NCBI RefSeq assembly: GCF_027853335.1
Contig: NZ_JAFEUS010000002.1
Location: 1,720,514-1,784,513, forward strand
DNA length: 64,000 nt
Direction of reading: 5' to 3'
Origin: Leucobacter sp. UCMA 4100
GTDB taxonomy: Bacteria > Actinomycetota > Actinomycetes > Actinomycetales > Microbacteriaceae
Shown here: positions 7,823 to 17,094 of the stretch, piece by piece
Numbering within the stretch: position 1 is the first letter of the stretch
Layout: each line of letters starts with the position of its first letter
Program-made: the position numbers and the translations under genes
The notes under the pieces: generated by a model
What the model saw: the letters and a program-made list of their open reading frames with translations, nothing else
The model's database searches: none
What the model was told of the DNA's origin: nothing

Positions 7823-10594
7823 ATGTCTTCCTTCCTCTACACGCTCGGTACCTGGGCCGCCAAAGCCAGGTGGCTCGTGCTCTCGCTGTGGCTTCTCGTA
7901 CTCGCGGGGCTCGGCGCAGGCGCAATCTTCTTCTCGCAGGGCGCGAACGCACCCATCACCATTCCGGGCACCGAGTCGCAAGCTGCGCTCGAAACGCTGC
8001 GCAGCACGTTTCCCGAGGTCAGCGGTACGAGCGCTCAAATCATCGTGGTTGCCGCAGAGGGCGACGACATCGAGTCAGAACCGTACCGTCAGGCCCTCAT
8101 CGATGCGGCCGACGACCTTGAGGGGCTCCCGAACGTTACGGCCGTGGCATACCCCTTTGCAGAGCAGGCCGCGCAGGGCCTCGCCGACGACGGGCAGGCT
8201 GCGCTCATCACGATCCAAATTCAGGGCACGATGGATCAGGTTCCCGACGCCCTCGACGAGGGCATTCGCGACACCTCGGCGGGCCTCCAAGAGGCTCTGC
8301 CCGATGGCACACAAACGAGTGTCGGCGGCGAGATCTACTCGGCAGAAGTGCCGGGGCTGAGCCCGACCGAAGCCGTCGGCGTGATCATCGCGTTTATCGT
8401 GCTCGTGCTCACCCTCGGCTCACTCATCGCGGCTGGCATGCCGCTGCTCATCGCCCTCATTGGTGTGGGCATTTCGGTCGCCGGTATTTTCTTCGTGACC
8501 GCGTTCGTAGAGCTCACCTCGACGACCCCCATGCTCGCCCTCATGCTTGGGCTCGCGGTGGGCATCGACTATACGCTTTTCATCGTTTCGAGACACCAAG
8601 AGCAGCTCTTGAACGGCGTGCCCGTGACCGAGTCGATCGCGCGGGCGACGGCGACGAGCGGATCGGCGGTGGTGTTTGCGGGCCTCACCGTGGTCATCGC
8701 GCTCGTGGGCCTGTCGGTCGCTGGTATCCCGTTTCTCACGGCGCTCGGCGTCGCGGCGGCCGCGGCGGTCGCGCTCTCGGTCGTCATCGCGGTGACGCTC
8801 ACCCCGGCCATTCTTGCGATGGCCGGGCCCAAGATTTTGCGCAAGAAGGAGCGGCGACGCATCGCGGCGGCCGCAGCTTCGGCGGGCGACGTCGAAACCG
8901 CAACCGGAGAAGCGCAGCCCTCACTCGTGGGCTCACGGTTCTCAGACCGCTTCTTTGGCCGCTGGGTCAAGGTCGTCACCGCGAAGCCGCTCATTACCTC
9001 GGTGCTCGTGCTCATCGTGCTCGGCATCGCGACGGTTCCCGCGCTGCAGCTGCGACTTGCGCTGCCCAACGCGAGCGGTCTCGAAGAGAACGATCCGGCG
9101 CGCGTGACCTACGAGCTCACCGCCGAGCACTTCGGCGAGGGGGCCAACGGGCCGCTCGTGCTTGCGGGGTCAATCATCACGAGCACCGATCCGCTCGGGC
9201 TCATGGAAGATCTCGCTGACGAGGTGCGTGCCGTGCCAGGCGTCGCCGATGTGCCGCTCGCGACCCCGAACCAGGGGGCTGACACGGGCATTATCCAGGT
9301 CGTGCCAGAGGAGGGGCCGCACGCCGCGAGCACGGGCCAGCTCGTGCACGGTCTGCGCGATAAGCATGACGAGTGGCAAGAGCGCTACGGCGTAAGCCTC
9401 TCGGTCACGGGGTTCACGGCGGTCGGCATCGACGTCTCAGAGCTCCTGTTCAAGGCGCTCATACCGTTCTCGGTGCTCGTGGTGGGGCTCTCGCTCATTC
9501 TGCTCGCCATGGTGTTTCGTTCGGTCTGGGTGCCCATCAAGGCAACCCTCGGCTATCTGCTCTCGGTCGGCGCGGCGTTCGGCGCCGTCGTTGCCGTGTT
9601 CCAGTGGGGCTGGCTTGGCGACGCGCTCAACGTGCACGCGACCGGCCCGATCCTGAGCTTCATGCCCATCATTCTCATGGGCGTGCTCTTCGGCCTGGCG
9701 ATGGACTACGAGGTCTTTCTCGTCTCGCGCATTCGCGAGGAGGTCGTGCACGGGGCAGACTCGCAGGCGGCGATCCACCGTGGTTTTGTCGGTTCGGGAA
9801 AGGTGGTCTCGGCCGCCGCGATCATCATGTTTGCCGTCTTCGCGGCCTTCGTGCCGCAGGGCGACCCGTCGATCAAGGTCATCGCGCTCGGTCTCGCCGT
9901 CGGCGTTTTCGTCGATGCGTTCATCGTACGCATGGTGCTCGTCCCGGCAATTCTCTCGCTGCTCGGCGATCGGGCCTGGCGCATGCCGCGCTGGCTCGAC
10001 CGCCTGCTGCCGCACTTTGACGTTGAGGGCGAGGGGCTGACCCGTGAGATCACGTACGCCGAGTGGCCAGCCGACGACCCCGCTGCGGTTGTCGCGTCGG
10101 AGCGCCTGGTCATGCCGGGCAACCGTGCGGTACCCGAGCTGCGCGTGCAGGCGGGAGAGGCGCTGGTGCTTGACCCCGCCGACCCGGTGAGCGAACCGCT
10201 CGCTCGCGTGCTGAGCGGCCGCGGCCAGGTTTCACGTGGAACCCTGAAGGTGCATGGCCTCCTGCAACCAGACCGGGCCGCGACGCTGCGCAAGCGCTCG
10301 GCGTGGGTTCCCGTGACGCACATTCGCGAGGCCACGAAAGACCGACCCGACCTGCTCGTCATTACCGGCGTCGGCCCGGCGCTCTCAGGTCGGGACGCCG
10401 AGCACGCCCACGGAGCCCTCGCGGCCTGGGCCATCGAGCGAGAGCGGGCCACCGGAAAGGCGCCGACCGTGATCATCGTTGCCGACGTCGCGCAGGCGAC
10501 GCGGGTGCTGCCGCGGGCGCTCTCGCCGGTGACCCCGGGCGCGCCAAACCATGAACATGCCGCAGCGGGAATGTCGAAAGGAGTGCGCTCATGA
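7823..10594 (+). CDS. MMPL/RND-family exporter with C-terminal ABC-ATPase-like pseudo-domain
   Basis: 923 residues from ATG 7823, which has AAGGG just upstream; an in-frame ATG at 7772 lies inside an operator. MMPL proteins are proton-driven exporters of lipids or drugs. The layout is standard: one N-terminal helix, an extracellular domain, six helices, a second extracellular domain, then five or six helices ending near residue 735. GLAVGIDYTLFIVSRHQEQL and FGLAMDYEVFLVSRIREE are the proton-relay helices. The last 170 residues are unusual: VQAGEALVLDPADPVSEPLA, then GRGQVSRGTLKVHGLL and PDLLVITGVGPALSG, lie in the order of an ABC ATPase domain but lack the Walker A GxxGxGKS. The stop overlaps the next start (ATGA). 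I infer export together with the downstream YhgE-like protein. Confidence 0.85.
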   Translation: MSSFLYTLGTWAAKARWLVLSLWLLVLAGLGAGAIFFSQGANAPITIPGTESQAALETLRSTFPEVSGTSAQIIVVAAEGDDIESEPYRQALIDAADDLEGLPNVTAVAYPFAEQAAQGLADDGQAALITIQIQGTMDQVPDALDEGIRDTSAGLQEALPDGTQTSVGGEIYSAEVPGLSPTEAVGVIIAFIVLVLTLGSLIAAGMPLLIALIGVGISVAGIFFVTAFVELTSTTPMLALMLGLAVGIDYTLFIVSRHQEQLLNGVPVTESIARATATSGSAVVFAGLTVVIALVGLSVAGIPFLTALGVAAAAAVALSVVIAVTLTPAILAMAGPKILRKKERRRIAAAAASAGDVETATGEAQPSLVGSRFSDRFFGRWVKVVTAKPLITSVLVLIVLGIATVPALQLRLALPNASGLEENDPARVTYELTAEHFGEGANGPLVLAGSIITSTDPLGLMEDLADEVRAVPGVADVPLATPNQGADTGIIQVVPEEGPHAASTGQLVHGLRDKHDEWQERYGVSLSVTGFTAVGIDVSELLFKALIPFSVLVVGLSLILLAMVFRSVWVPIKATLGYLLSVGAAFGAVVAVFQWGWLGDALNVHATGPILSFMPIILMGVLFGLAMDYEVFLVSRIREEVVHGADSQAAIHRGFVGSGKVVSAAAIIMFAVFAAFVPQGDPSIKVIALGLAVGVFVDAFIVRMVLVPAILSLLGDRAWRMPRWLDRLLPHFDVEGEGLTREITYAEWPADDPAAVVASERLVMPGNRAVPELRVQAGEALVLDPADPVSEPLARVLSGRGQVSRGTLKVHGLLQPDRAATLRKRSAWVPVTHIREATKDRPDLLVITGVGPALSGRDAEHAHGALAAWAIERERATGKAPTVIIVADVAQATRVLPRALSPVTPGAPNHEHAAAGMSKGVRS

Positions 10595-12600
10595 CGGGCT
10601 ACTCGAACACTGAAGTGCGTGGATCGAGGGAGCTGTGGGGCATGTCGATGACGCGTGCACTCGGCTTCATGCTCGTGCCCCTCGTGATCGCGGGCCTGTT
10701 TATCTGGGGGCTGTGGGACCCGACGACGCGCATGAACCACGTGACCGCCGCGGTCGTCAATAACGACGAACCGGTCGAGGTCGATGGGCAGCTCACGCCT
10801 CTGGGCAGGGTGCTCGCCGCCGAGCTCATCGGCGCGACCGAGAGCGAGAACTTCGAGTGGCAGCTGACCGATGACGAGGGCGCTGAGAAGGGGCTCGAGT
10901 CGGGCAAGTACGTGACCGTCGTGACGATTCCCGAGAACTTCTCTCGGGCCGCGACGTCACTCTCGAAGGGCCCAGACGAGGCGCTGCAGGCGACCCTTGA
11001 CATTCATACGAGTGAGCGTGCGAAGCTCCTTGACGCGGCACTCTCGGCAGCCGTGACGCAAACGGCAACCGAGGTGCTGAACACGCAGCTCGGCGAGGCA
11101 TTCGTGGGCAACGTGTTCGTTGGCTTCACGAAGCTCGGTGAGGGCCTCGACGACGCGAGCGACGGGGCGGGCAAGCTCGCCGATGGAGCCGACCAGCTTG
11201 CCGAGGGCAGTGGCCAACTCGCGGCGGGGCTTGATGAGCTCCTCAATGGCACTGGCGCGCTCGAGGCGGGTGTGGGGCAGCTCTCGGCGGGTGCTGGCCA
11301 ACTCTCTTCGGGGGCCGACCAGCTCGCGGGTGGCGCGAATTCACTCGCTGAGGGGCTTCGGGGCTACGCGGGGGGCGTGCACGAGCTCGCTGACGGGACG
11401 CGGGACGCCGCCGCTGGATCGCAGCAGCTCGCGGGCGGGGTTGGTGCTTACGTCGAGAGCGTCAACGGCGTGCTCGTGCCGCTTCTGGGCGGGCTGACCG
11501 ATGTCAGGCCACAAATCATCGAGCTGCGAGACGCCATCGCATCTGGCCAACTTCCCGTGCCGCCCGAACAGCAGGGCATGCTGCTCGGCCTCATCGATCA
11601 GGTGCTTGGAGCCCCTGAGCTCTTACAGGCTGCGATCGCTGGCGGCAACACGCTCGCCGATGGCGCGGCGCAGTCTGCAGCGGGCCTCGGTGAACTCGCC
11701 GAGGGGGCCTCGGGTCTCGCGGCCGGCGCCGACGAGCTCGCCGCCGGTGCCGGTGAACTCGCCTCTGGGGTTGGCGGCATCGCCTCGGGCGCCCGTGAAC
11801 TCTCGAGCGGCACCGGGCAGCTTGCCGCGCAGGTTCCCGAACTCACCGAGGGTGTGAGCCAGCTTGCCGAGGGAGCGGGCGAGCTCGCGGGTGGCACCGA
11901 GCAGGCAGCCAAGGGCACACGCGACCTCGCTGAAGGGCTGGCCGAGGCGGTCAGCGAGATTCCGCGGTACAGCGAGAGCGAGCGGGACCGGCTTGCAGAG
12001 ATCGCCGTGAACCCCGTGTCGGGCGGCGATGATGACGCGAAGCTCTTCGCCGGTTCCGGCGCCCCGCTGTTCCTCGCGATCGCGCTCTGGGCTGGCGGGC
12101 TCGCCGCGTTCATGGTGTTGCAACCGCTCTGGTCACGCACTCGCGAGGCGGCGCTCAGCGAGGCAACGATCACCCTGCGTTCGGCGGGTTCGGGCATGCT
12201 GCTCGGGGCCATTCAGGGAGTGCTCGCGGCACTCTTCGTTGCGCTGCTGCTCAAGGAGCCCGCCTCGCACGTGCTCGCCTACGCGATCACTGGTGTGCTC
12301 GTTGGCGTTGCCTTCGGCCTTGTAAACCAGGGGCTCGTCGCGCTTTTCCGCGGGTACGGCCGCTTCGTCTCGTTCGTTGTGCTCGTCGTCGGCTTCGTGG
12401 CTGGCATCGTTTCGACGGCCCCCGGGGTGCTCGCGTCAATCACCTCGTTCACGCCGGTGGGAACCGCGATCGAGGCGCTGCAGCGCATCACCGAGAGCGG
12501 GGCGCCCGGCGGCGGGAACATCCTCATGCTGCTCGTGTGGGGTGGCCTCGGGTTGCTCGCGATTGGCGCGGCGGTGCACCGGGAGCGCAAACCGGCCTAG
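10591..12600 (+). CDS. YhgE/Pip-family membrane protein
   Basis: 669 residues, translationally coupled to the MMPL gene (ATGA overlap). One N-terminal helix (about residues 23-42) is followed by an extracellular part with a long run of Gly/Ala/Leu repeats of 7 to 11 residues (for example GAGQLSSGADQLAGG), interrupted near residues 290-345. The C-terminal 170 residues hold five or six membrane helices. This is the layout of YhgE/Pip proteins, related to ESX-associated and phage-infection proteins and often encoded beside MMPL or ABC genes. The repeat region probably forms a long helical rod. Export cargo is unknown; it is presumably controlled by the upstream TetR protein. Confidence 0.85.
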   Translation: MTGYSNTEVRGSRELWGMSMTRALGFMLVPLVIAGLFIWGLWDPTTRMNHVTAAVVNNDEPVEVDGQLTPLGRVLAAELIGATESENFEWQLTDDEGAEKGLESGKYVTVVTIPENFSRAATSLSKGPDEALQATLDIHTSERAKLLDAALSAAVTQTATEVLNTQLGEAFVGNVFVGFTKLGEGLDDASDGAGKLADGADQLAEGSGQLAAGLDELLNGTGALEAGVGQLSAGAGQLSSGADQLAGGANSLAEGLRGYAGGVHELADGTRDAAAGSQQLAGGVGAYVESVNGVLVPLLGGLTDVRPQIIELRDAIASGQLPVPPEQQGMLLGLIDQVLGAPELLQAAIAGGNTLADGAAQSAAGLGELAEGASGLAAGADELAAGAGELASGVGGIASGARELSSGTGQLAAQVPELTEGVSQLAEGAGELAGGTEQAAKGTRDLAEGLAEAVSEIPRYSESERDRLAEIAVNPVSGGDDDAKLFAGSGAPLFLAIALWAGGLAAFMVLQPLWSRTREAALSEATITLRSAGSGMLLGAIQGVLAALFVALLLKEPASHVLAYAITGVLVGVAFGLVNQGLVALFRGYGRFVSFVVLVVGFVAGIVSTAPGVLASITSFTPVGTAIEALQRITESGAPGGGNILMLLVWGGLGLLAIGAAVHRERKPA

Positions 12601-12637
12601 CGGTTTTTCCCGTGGCCCGGGTCTGCGAGACCCGCGG

Positions 12638-13696
12638 TCACGGGATGCGCAGGGTCCACTCGTCGTTCTCGAACTTCGTGGCAACGAGCGCCTCGGCGCG
12701 GGCATATTCCGCTTCGGTAATGTCGCCACGCGTCGCGCCGTGCCGCTGGCGAAAGACCTCGTCGAGGCGAGTAATGACCTCGTCGCGAGACACGCCCGTC
12801 TGGCTTCGCAGCGGATCGACCCGCTTTGCCGCGCTCTTCGTTCCCTTGTCAGACATCTTTTCGCGCCCGATGCGCAGCACCCGCATCATGCGCTCTGCGT
12901 CCATGTCATACGACATCGTGACGTGGTGCAGTACGGCGCCAGAGGCGAGTCGTTTCTGTGCAGCCCCGCCGATCTTGCCGAGTGGGCTCGCGATGTCGTT
13001 GAGCGGCTTGTACTCGGCGTCAACGCCAAGGGTAAAGAGGGCCTCGAGCACCCACTCATCGAGAAACTGGTAACTCTGCTCAAAGCTCATGCCCTCGACG
13101 AACGAGTCGGGCACGTAAATCGAGTAGGTGATCGACGATGCTGGCTGCATGTACATGGCGCCTCCGCCTGAGACGCGGCGAATGAGCTGCGTCTCAAGGG
13201 CTTGCGCCTCGTCGACGTCGATCTCGTTGCGTACCGATTGGAAGCTGCCGATAATGACGGCGTCAGAGTTCCAGTCCCAGATGCGCATGGTCGGGCCACG
13301 GCGCCCCTCGCCGACCTCGGTGACGAGAACCTCGTCGAGTGCGACGTTCAAGACCGGCGAGATTTTCGGGGTCACGATGACCTGCCAGTCGAGGTCTCGC
13401 CACGAACTGGCATTGCTGAGCGCCCGGCGCACCGCGATGCCGATTGCCTCTGGCGAGACGCCGAGCATGACGGTGTCTGCGGGAAGGGCTTCGCGTACGA
13501 CGGCAGCGTAGCCGGCGGCCGTCGCGGTCGCGGGTGCCCCGGTGAGTGCCTTCGACACCTCGAGAATGGCCTCGTCGGGCTCAACGAAGAAGTCGCCAGA
13601 GACGGTCACGTCGCTGAGCTCACCGGCCTCAACATCGCAGTCGACGACAATGAGCTTGCCGCCGGGCATCTTGTATTCGCCGTGGAACGTGGGCAT
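12638..13696 (-). CDS. lplA: Lipoate-protein ligase A family protein with N-terminal accessory domain
   Basis: 352 residues. The enzyme attaches lipoate to E2 or GcvH lysines through a lipoyl-AMP intermediate. The catalytic domain spans about residues 100-350: the substrate-binding RRVSGGGAMYMQP near 168-180 and the lysine motif KIGGAAQKRL near 245. The first 90 residues (FHGEYKMPGGKLIVVD onward) resemble the lipoate-ligase accessory domain that usually lies at the C-terminus, so the domains appear permuted as in several Gram-positive ligases. The gene is convergent with yhgE (37 bp) and followed by no obvious partner. Confidence 0.85.
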   Translation of the reverse strand: MPTFHGEYKMPGGKLIVVDCDVEAGELSDVTVSGDFFVEPDEAILEVSKALTGAPATATAAGYAAVVREALPADTVMLGVSPEAIGIAVRRALSNASSWRDLDWQVIVTPKISPVLNVALDEVLVTEVGEGRRGPTMRIWDWNSDAVIIGSFQSVRNEIDVDEAQALETQLIRRVSGGGAMYMQPASSITYSIYVPDSFVEGMSFEQSYQFLDEWVLEALFTLGVDAEYKPLNDIASPLGKIGGAAQKRLASGAVLHHVTMSYDMDAERMMRVLRIGREKMSDKGTKSAAKRVDPLRSQTGVSRDEVITRLDEVFRQRHGATRGDITEAEYARAEALVATKFENDEWTLRIP

Positions 13697-13737
13697 CGGT
13701 GCTTCTTTCGTGTTGGGGCTAAGGCTTTGCCGAAGGG

Positions 13738-14625
13738 TTAGCGCTCTGCGCTGTGGGTGTGCGTGTCGAGCCAGGAGATGACGTCGTGTTCGACGTCGGC
13801 GCGGTTGAGCTCGTTGAGCATCTCGTGCCGCCCGCCGGGGTAAAGCGTGAGGGTGACGTCGGTCACCCCGCGGTTTCGGTAGGCCGCCGCGAGCCGTTCG
13901 ACCGAGTCTGCTCGTGAGAGCGGATCATCGGTTCCCGACATCAACAGCATTGGCACGTTGGGCACGTGTTTGCCCGGGGTGCCGAAGAGCCTGAGCGCGT
14001 CTGCCAGGCCGAAGAGCTTCAGAATGTCTGCGTCGAAGCAGAGCTCGTCGTTCGCAAAAGCGTCGGCAACCGAGTGGTCGCGGCTGAGCCACTCAAAGCC
14101 GGTTTCGCCGAGGTGCGCAAAGTCGCGGTTTAGGTCGCCCGACTCCATGTGCTTCGGGGTGCGGTACGCGCTGCCAGAGAGAATCACGGCGTCGAAGAGC
14201 GCCGTGCCACGGTTGAGGAGCCGCTGGCCCATGAGCGACCCCCATGAGTGGCCGAAGTAGGTGATGCGTAGCCCGGGGTGCTTCGAGTGAATGAGCTCGG
14301 TGAAGTTGATGATCGCGTTCTCGGCGGCCCGCAACCCGCCTGGACCGAGCTTGCCGAGTTGCGTGAGGTCGCCGCGGTGCATTTCGCGGCCGGTCTCGCC
14401 GTGCCCGCGGTGGTCGTCGGCGTATACGGCATAGCCGGCTTCGGCGAGTGCGAGGGCAAAGTGCTCGTAGCGTCCCACGTGTTCGCCGATGCCGTGCGCA
14501 ATTTGCACGACACCGCGTGGCCGCTCGGGAACCCACGAGTAGGTGAAAATCGCTACGCCGTGATCTTCATAAAAAATGTCGGCGCCTCGCGTGATGGGCG
14601 AGGTGGGCTCATCGTGCGTTGTCAT
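13738..14625 (-). CDS. Alpha/beta hydrolase, monoacylglycerol-lipase-like
   Basis: 295 residues with the alpha/beta hydrolase core of the serine aminopeptidase S33 / monoglyceride lipase group. Visible are the oxyanion HGIGEH near residue 45, DHRGHGETG near 71, the nucleophile elbow GHSWGS near 125, and the acid and histidine positions (MSGTDDPLSRADSVE and YPGGRHEMLNE) near 235 and 265. No signal peptide, so cytosolic. Substrates are probably short or medium acyl esters; this cannot be narrowed from sequence. The start is likely leaderless: CAGAAT ends seven bases before the ATG. Divergent from the 2-hydroxyacid dehydrogenase over 41 bp. Confidence 0.8.
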   Translation of the reverse strand: MTTHDEPTSPITRGADIFYEDHGVAIFTYSWVPERPRGVVQIAHGIGEHVGRYEHFALALAEAGYAVYADDHRGHGETGREMHRGDLTQLGKLGPGGLRAAENAIINFTELIHSKHPGLRITYFGHSWGSLMGQRLLNRGTALFDAVILSGSAYRTPKHMESGDLNRDFAHLGETGFEWLSRDHSVADAFANDELCFDADILKLFGLADALRLFGTPGKHVPNVPMLLMSGTDDPLSRADSVERLAAAYRNRGVTDVTLTLYPGGRHEMLNELNRADVEHDVISWLDTHTHSAER

Positions 14626-14666
14626 GCACTACATTCTGCCACTGGCCGGGCAGTTAGACTAGCGGC

Positions 14667-15599
14667 ATGAACACAACGATCGTGGTTTCGGTGCCTGATG
14701 AACGACTGCTTGCCTCGCTAAAAGACGCCGAGGGCGTTGAATGCCTGCTCTGGGACATGAGCGGCGAAGCTCCTCGAAACGACATTGATCTTGTCGTGCC
14801 GCCGTACTGGGACGGGGTGCGCCCGCTCGCACGCCTTGAGGGCATGAAGGTGCAGCTCGTGCAATGGCAATCGATCGGCTTCGACGGTGTAGCGAACGCG
14901 CTGCCAGAGGGCATGCGGCTCGCGAACGCGACGAGCGTGCACGAGACCGCGACGGCCGAGCTCGCCGTCGGTATTACGATCGCTGCGCAGCGCGGCTTTG
15001 CCGAGGCGGTGCATAACCAGACGAAGGGACTGTGGTACAACGAGACCAGGCGAGGTCTCGCCGACAAGCGCGTGTTGCTGCTCGGCTACGGGGGAGTGAG
15101 CAAGGCCATCGAGTCCCGCCTGCTCCCCTTTGAGGTCGACATCACCAGGGTTGCATCACGGGCCCGCACCGAGCAGTTGCCCGGGGGCGAGACGGTCTCG
15201 GTGCACGGGATTGACGAGCTTGACGCGCTGCTGCCCGAAGCCGACATCGTCATGATTGGCTTGCCGCTGAGCGATGCAACGAGGGGTCTCTTTGATCGCG
15301 AACGCCTCGCCCTCATGAGCGACGACGCTCTGCTCGTGAACGTCGGCCGTGGCCCCATTGTCGTCACTGACGATCTCGTGGCAGAGCTGCAGACGGGGCG
15401 CATTCGTGCCGCCCTCGACGTCGTTGACCCAGAGCCGTTGCCCGAGGGCCACCCACTGTGGGCGTGCGAGAACGCCTTCATCACCCCGCATAACGGTGGT
15501 GACTCGCAGGCCATGCACCCACGGATCGTGCGCCTCATCAAGCGTCAGGTCGAGCACCTGCGCGCGGGCGAGACCCCCGAAAACATCGTTCTCTCTTAG
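14667..15599 (+). CDS. D-isomer-specific 2-hydroxyacid dehydrogenase
   Basis: 310 residues; NAD(P)-dependent reductase of 2-oxoacids. The Rossmann motif reads LLGYGGVSKAIE near residue 135. The catalytic Arg lies in LVNVGRGPIV, the Glu in ALDVVDPEPLPEGHPLW, and the His in FITPHNGG near residue 278. All three catalytic residues are present. The N-terminal half is the usual divergent substrate domain. TAGACT six bases before the ATG suggests leaderless transcription. Substrate unknown. Confidence 0.85.
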   Translation: MNTTIVVSVPDERLLASLKDAEGVECLLWDMSGEAPRNDIDLVVPPYWDGVRPLARLEGMKVQLVQWQSIGFDGVANALPEGMRLANATSVHETATAELAVGITIAAQRGFAEAVHNQTKGLWYNETRRGLADKRVLLLGYGGVSKAIESRLLPFEVDITRVASRARTEQLPGGETVSVHGIDELDALLPEADIVMIGLPLSDATRGLFDRERLALMSDDALLVNVGRGPIVVTDDLVAELQTGRIRAALDVVDPEPLPEGHPLWACENAFITPHNGGDSQAMHPRIVRLIKRQVEHLRAGETPENIVLS

Positions 15600-15609
15600 A
15601 GACGCTCGT

Positions 15610-16446
15610 TCACTCGTCCAGGTACGTCGGCGCAGCCGCCAGCTCGAAGTACTCCTCGAGGGTCGCGACGCCCCGCTCGCGCATCTCGAGCGCGAGCGGC
15701 TCGCCCACGTAGCGAAAGTGCCACGGCTCGAAGGTGTAGCCGGTCACGTGCTCTGAACCGGCGGGGTAGCGCAGTATCCAGCCGTGCTCTGCCGCGTGCT
15801 CGGCGAGCCAGGCGCCGGCCGCAGTGTCGGCGAAGCAGGCCCAGAGGTAGCACGATGATGCGTCGTCAAAGTCTGCCGTGAGGCCGGTCTGGTGCTCAGA
15901 GAATCCGGGGCGTGCAGAGTAGGTGTCGGCCTCGGCCTGGCCGTCGCGGGCGATGTAGCTCGTGTAGAGGTACTCTTGCCTCGCGTAGTCGCGGTATGCG
16001 CTGCCGATGCGAAACCAGACCCCGTCGGCGCTCGCCGCCTGCGCCATGCGGGTTGCGGCGGCGGCAGCCTCGGCGCGCAGCGGCTGGCCGTTCACATTGT
16101 CGATTCCCTCCGGAATGACGAGATCGCTGGGCTCGTAATCGAGCGGATCGAGCGGCCTGTGCTTGTTCGTCACCACCCATAGCGACGAGGGGTCGTCGAT
16201 CGAGTGTTGCGGCAGGGCATCGCTCCTGGCGTCAGAAGCGGAGCCGGGCCCGGCAGGATCCGCAGCCCCGGTTGGGTCAACGGGCTCGAGTACGGGTGGT
16301 GCGGGGGTTTCTGCCTTCGTGCTCGGGGTGCTCGGCTCTTCGGCCGCCGGCGTCGGTTCAGGCGCGCAGGCGACGGCGCCCAGGGCAAACGAAACCGCAA
16401 CGGCGATGGCTGAAGCGGTGGCGGTGATGGCACGAGCGGGGCGCAT
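15610..16446 (-). CDS. VanY-like D,D-carboxypeptidase lipoprotein (peptidase M15B)
   Basis: 278 residues. The N-terminus has a basic start, a hydrophobic stretch and a cysteine (GAVACAPEP), so it is probably a lipoprotein. A Pro/Glu/Ala-rich linker of about 60 residues precedes the M15 domain. Zinc ligands are visible in SEHQTGLTADFD (His and Asp near residues 188-195) and EPWHFRYVG (His near 244), with the catalytic Glu just before it. It would trim terminal D-Ala from peptidoglycan stem peptides outside the membrane. TAGACT seven bases upstream of the ATG suggests a leaderless mRNA. Divergent from the lysE-type gene. Confidence 0.85.
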   Translation of the reverse strand: MRPARAITATASAIAVAVSFALGAVACAPEPTPAAEEPSTPSTKAETPAPPVLEPVDPTGAADPAGPGSASDARSDALPQHSIDDPSSLWVVTNKHRPLDPLDYEPSDLVIPEGIDNVNGQPLRAEAAAAATRMAQAASADGVWFRIGSAYRDYARQEYLYTSYIARDGQAEADTYSARPGFSEHQTGLTADFDDASSCYLWACFADTAAGAWLAEHAAEHGWILRYPAGSEHVTGYTFEPWHFRYVGEPLALEMRERGVATLEEYFELAAAPTYLDE

Positions 16447-16482
16447 AGTGATCAGTCTAGGGTTTCGCGTTATGCTGTGCGA

Positions 16483-17094
16483 GTGATTACCTCTGTGCTC
16501 GTCGGCGTCGTCTCAGGCCTCTCGCTCATCGTTGCCATCGGCGCACAAAATGCGTTCGTCCTGCAGCAGGGCATTCGCGGGCAGCATGTACTGCCGGTCG
16601 TGTTGTTTTGCGCCACGTGCGATGCGCTGCTTGAACTCGCAGGGGTCGCCGGAATCGGCTTCGTCGTCGAACGCGCGCCCATCGTGCTGGAGATCTTGCG
16701 CTGGGGCGGCATTATCTTCCTGCTCGGCTACGCTTTCACGTCGTTCCGCCGGGCGAGCAAGCCCGAACGGCTGGTCGCGGGCGATGAGTCCCAGAGCTCG
16801 CTCGCAAAAACCATGGCCGCCTGTGCCGCGATCACCCTGCTGAACCCGCACGTCTACCTTGACACGATGGTGCTCATGGGCTCGATTGGCAACGCACAGG
16901 GCGAGCCCGGCCGCTGGTGGTTCTTGCTCGGAGGGGCGCTCGCGAGCTTCGGCTGGTTCTTCATTCTCGGCTACGGAGCCCGTGGCCTGAGACGCTTCTT
17001 CGCGACCCCGCGCTCCTGGCAGGTGCTCGACATCGTCGTTGGCGTCATGATGCTCGCGATCGCCGCGCGCCTCTTGTTTGGCGGCGTCGGCTAG
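16483..17094 (+). CDS. LysE/ArgO-family amino acid exporter
   Basis: 203 residues from GTG 16483; a GTG six bases earlier (16477) would add two residues. LysE/ArgO proteins export basic amino acids. The family motif GAQNAFVLQQGIRGQH lies near residues 20-35, and six hydrophobic helices fill the rest. TATGCT ends six bases before 16483, matching a leaderless start. No LysG-type regulator lies beside it. The stop overlaps that of the convergent gamma-carbonic-anhydrase gene by 4 bp. Confidence 0.85.
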   Translation: MITSVLVGVVSGLSLIVAIGAQNAFVLQQGIRGQHVLPVVLFCATCDALLELAGVAGIGFVVERAPIVLEILRWGGIIFLLGYAFTSFRRASKPERLVAGDESQSSLAKTMAACAAITLLNPHVYLDTMVLMGSIGNAQGEPGRWWFLLGGALASFGWFFILGYGARGLRRFFATPRSWQVLDIVVGVMMLAIAARLLFGGVG

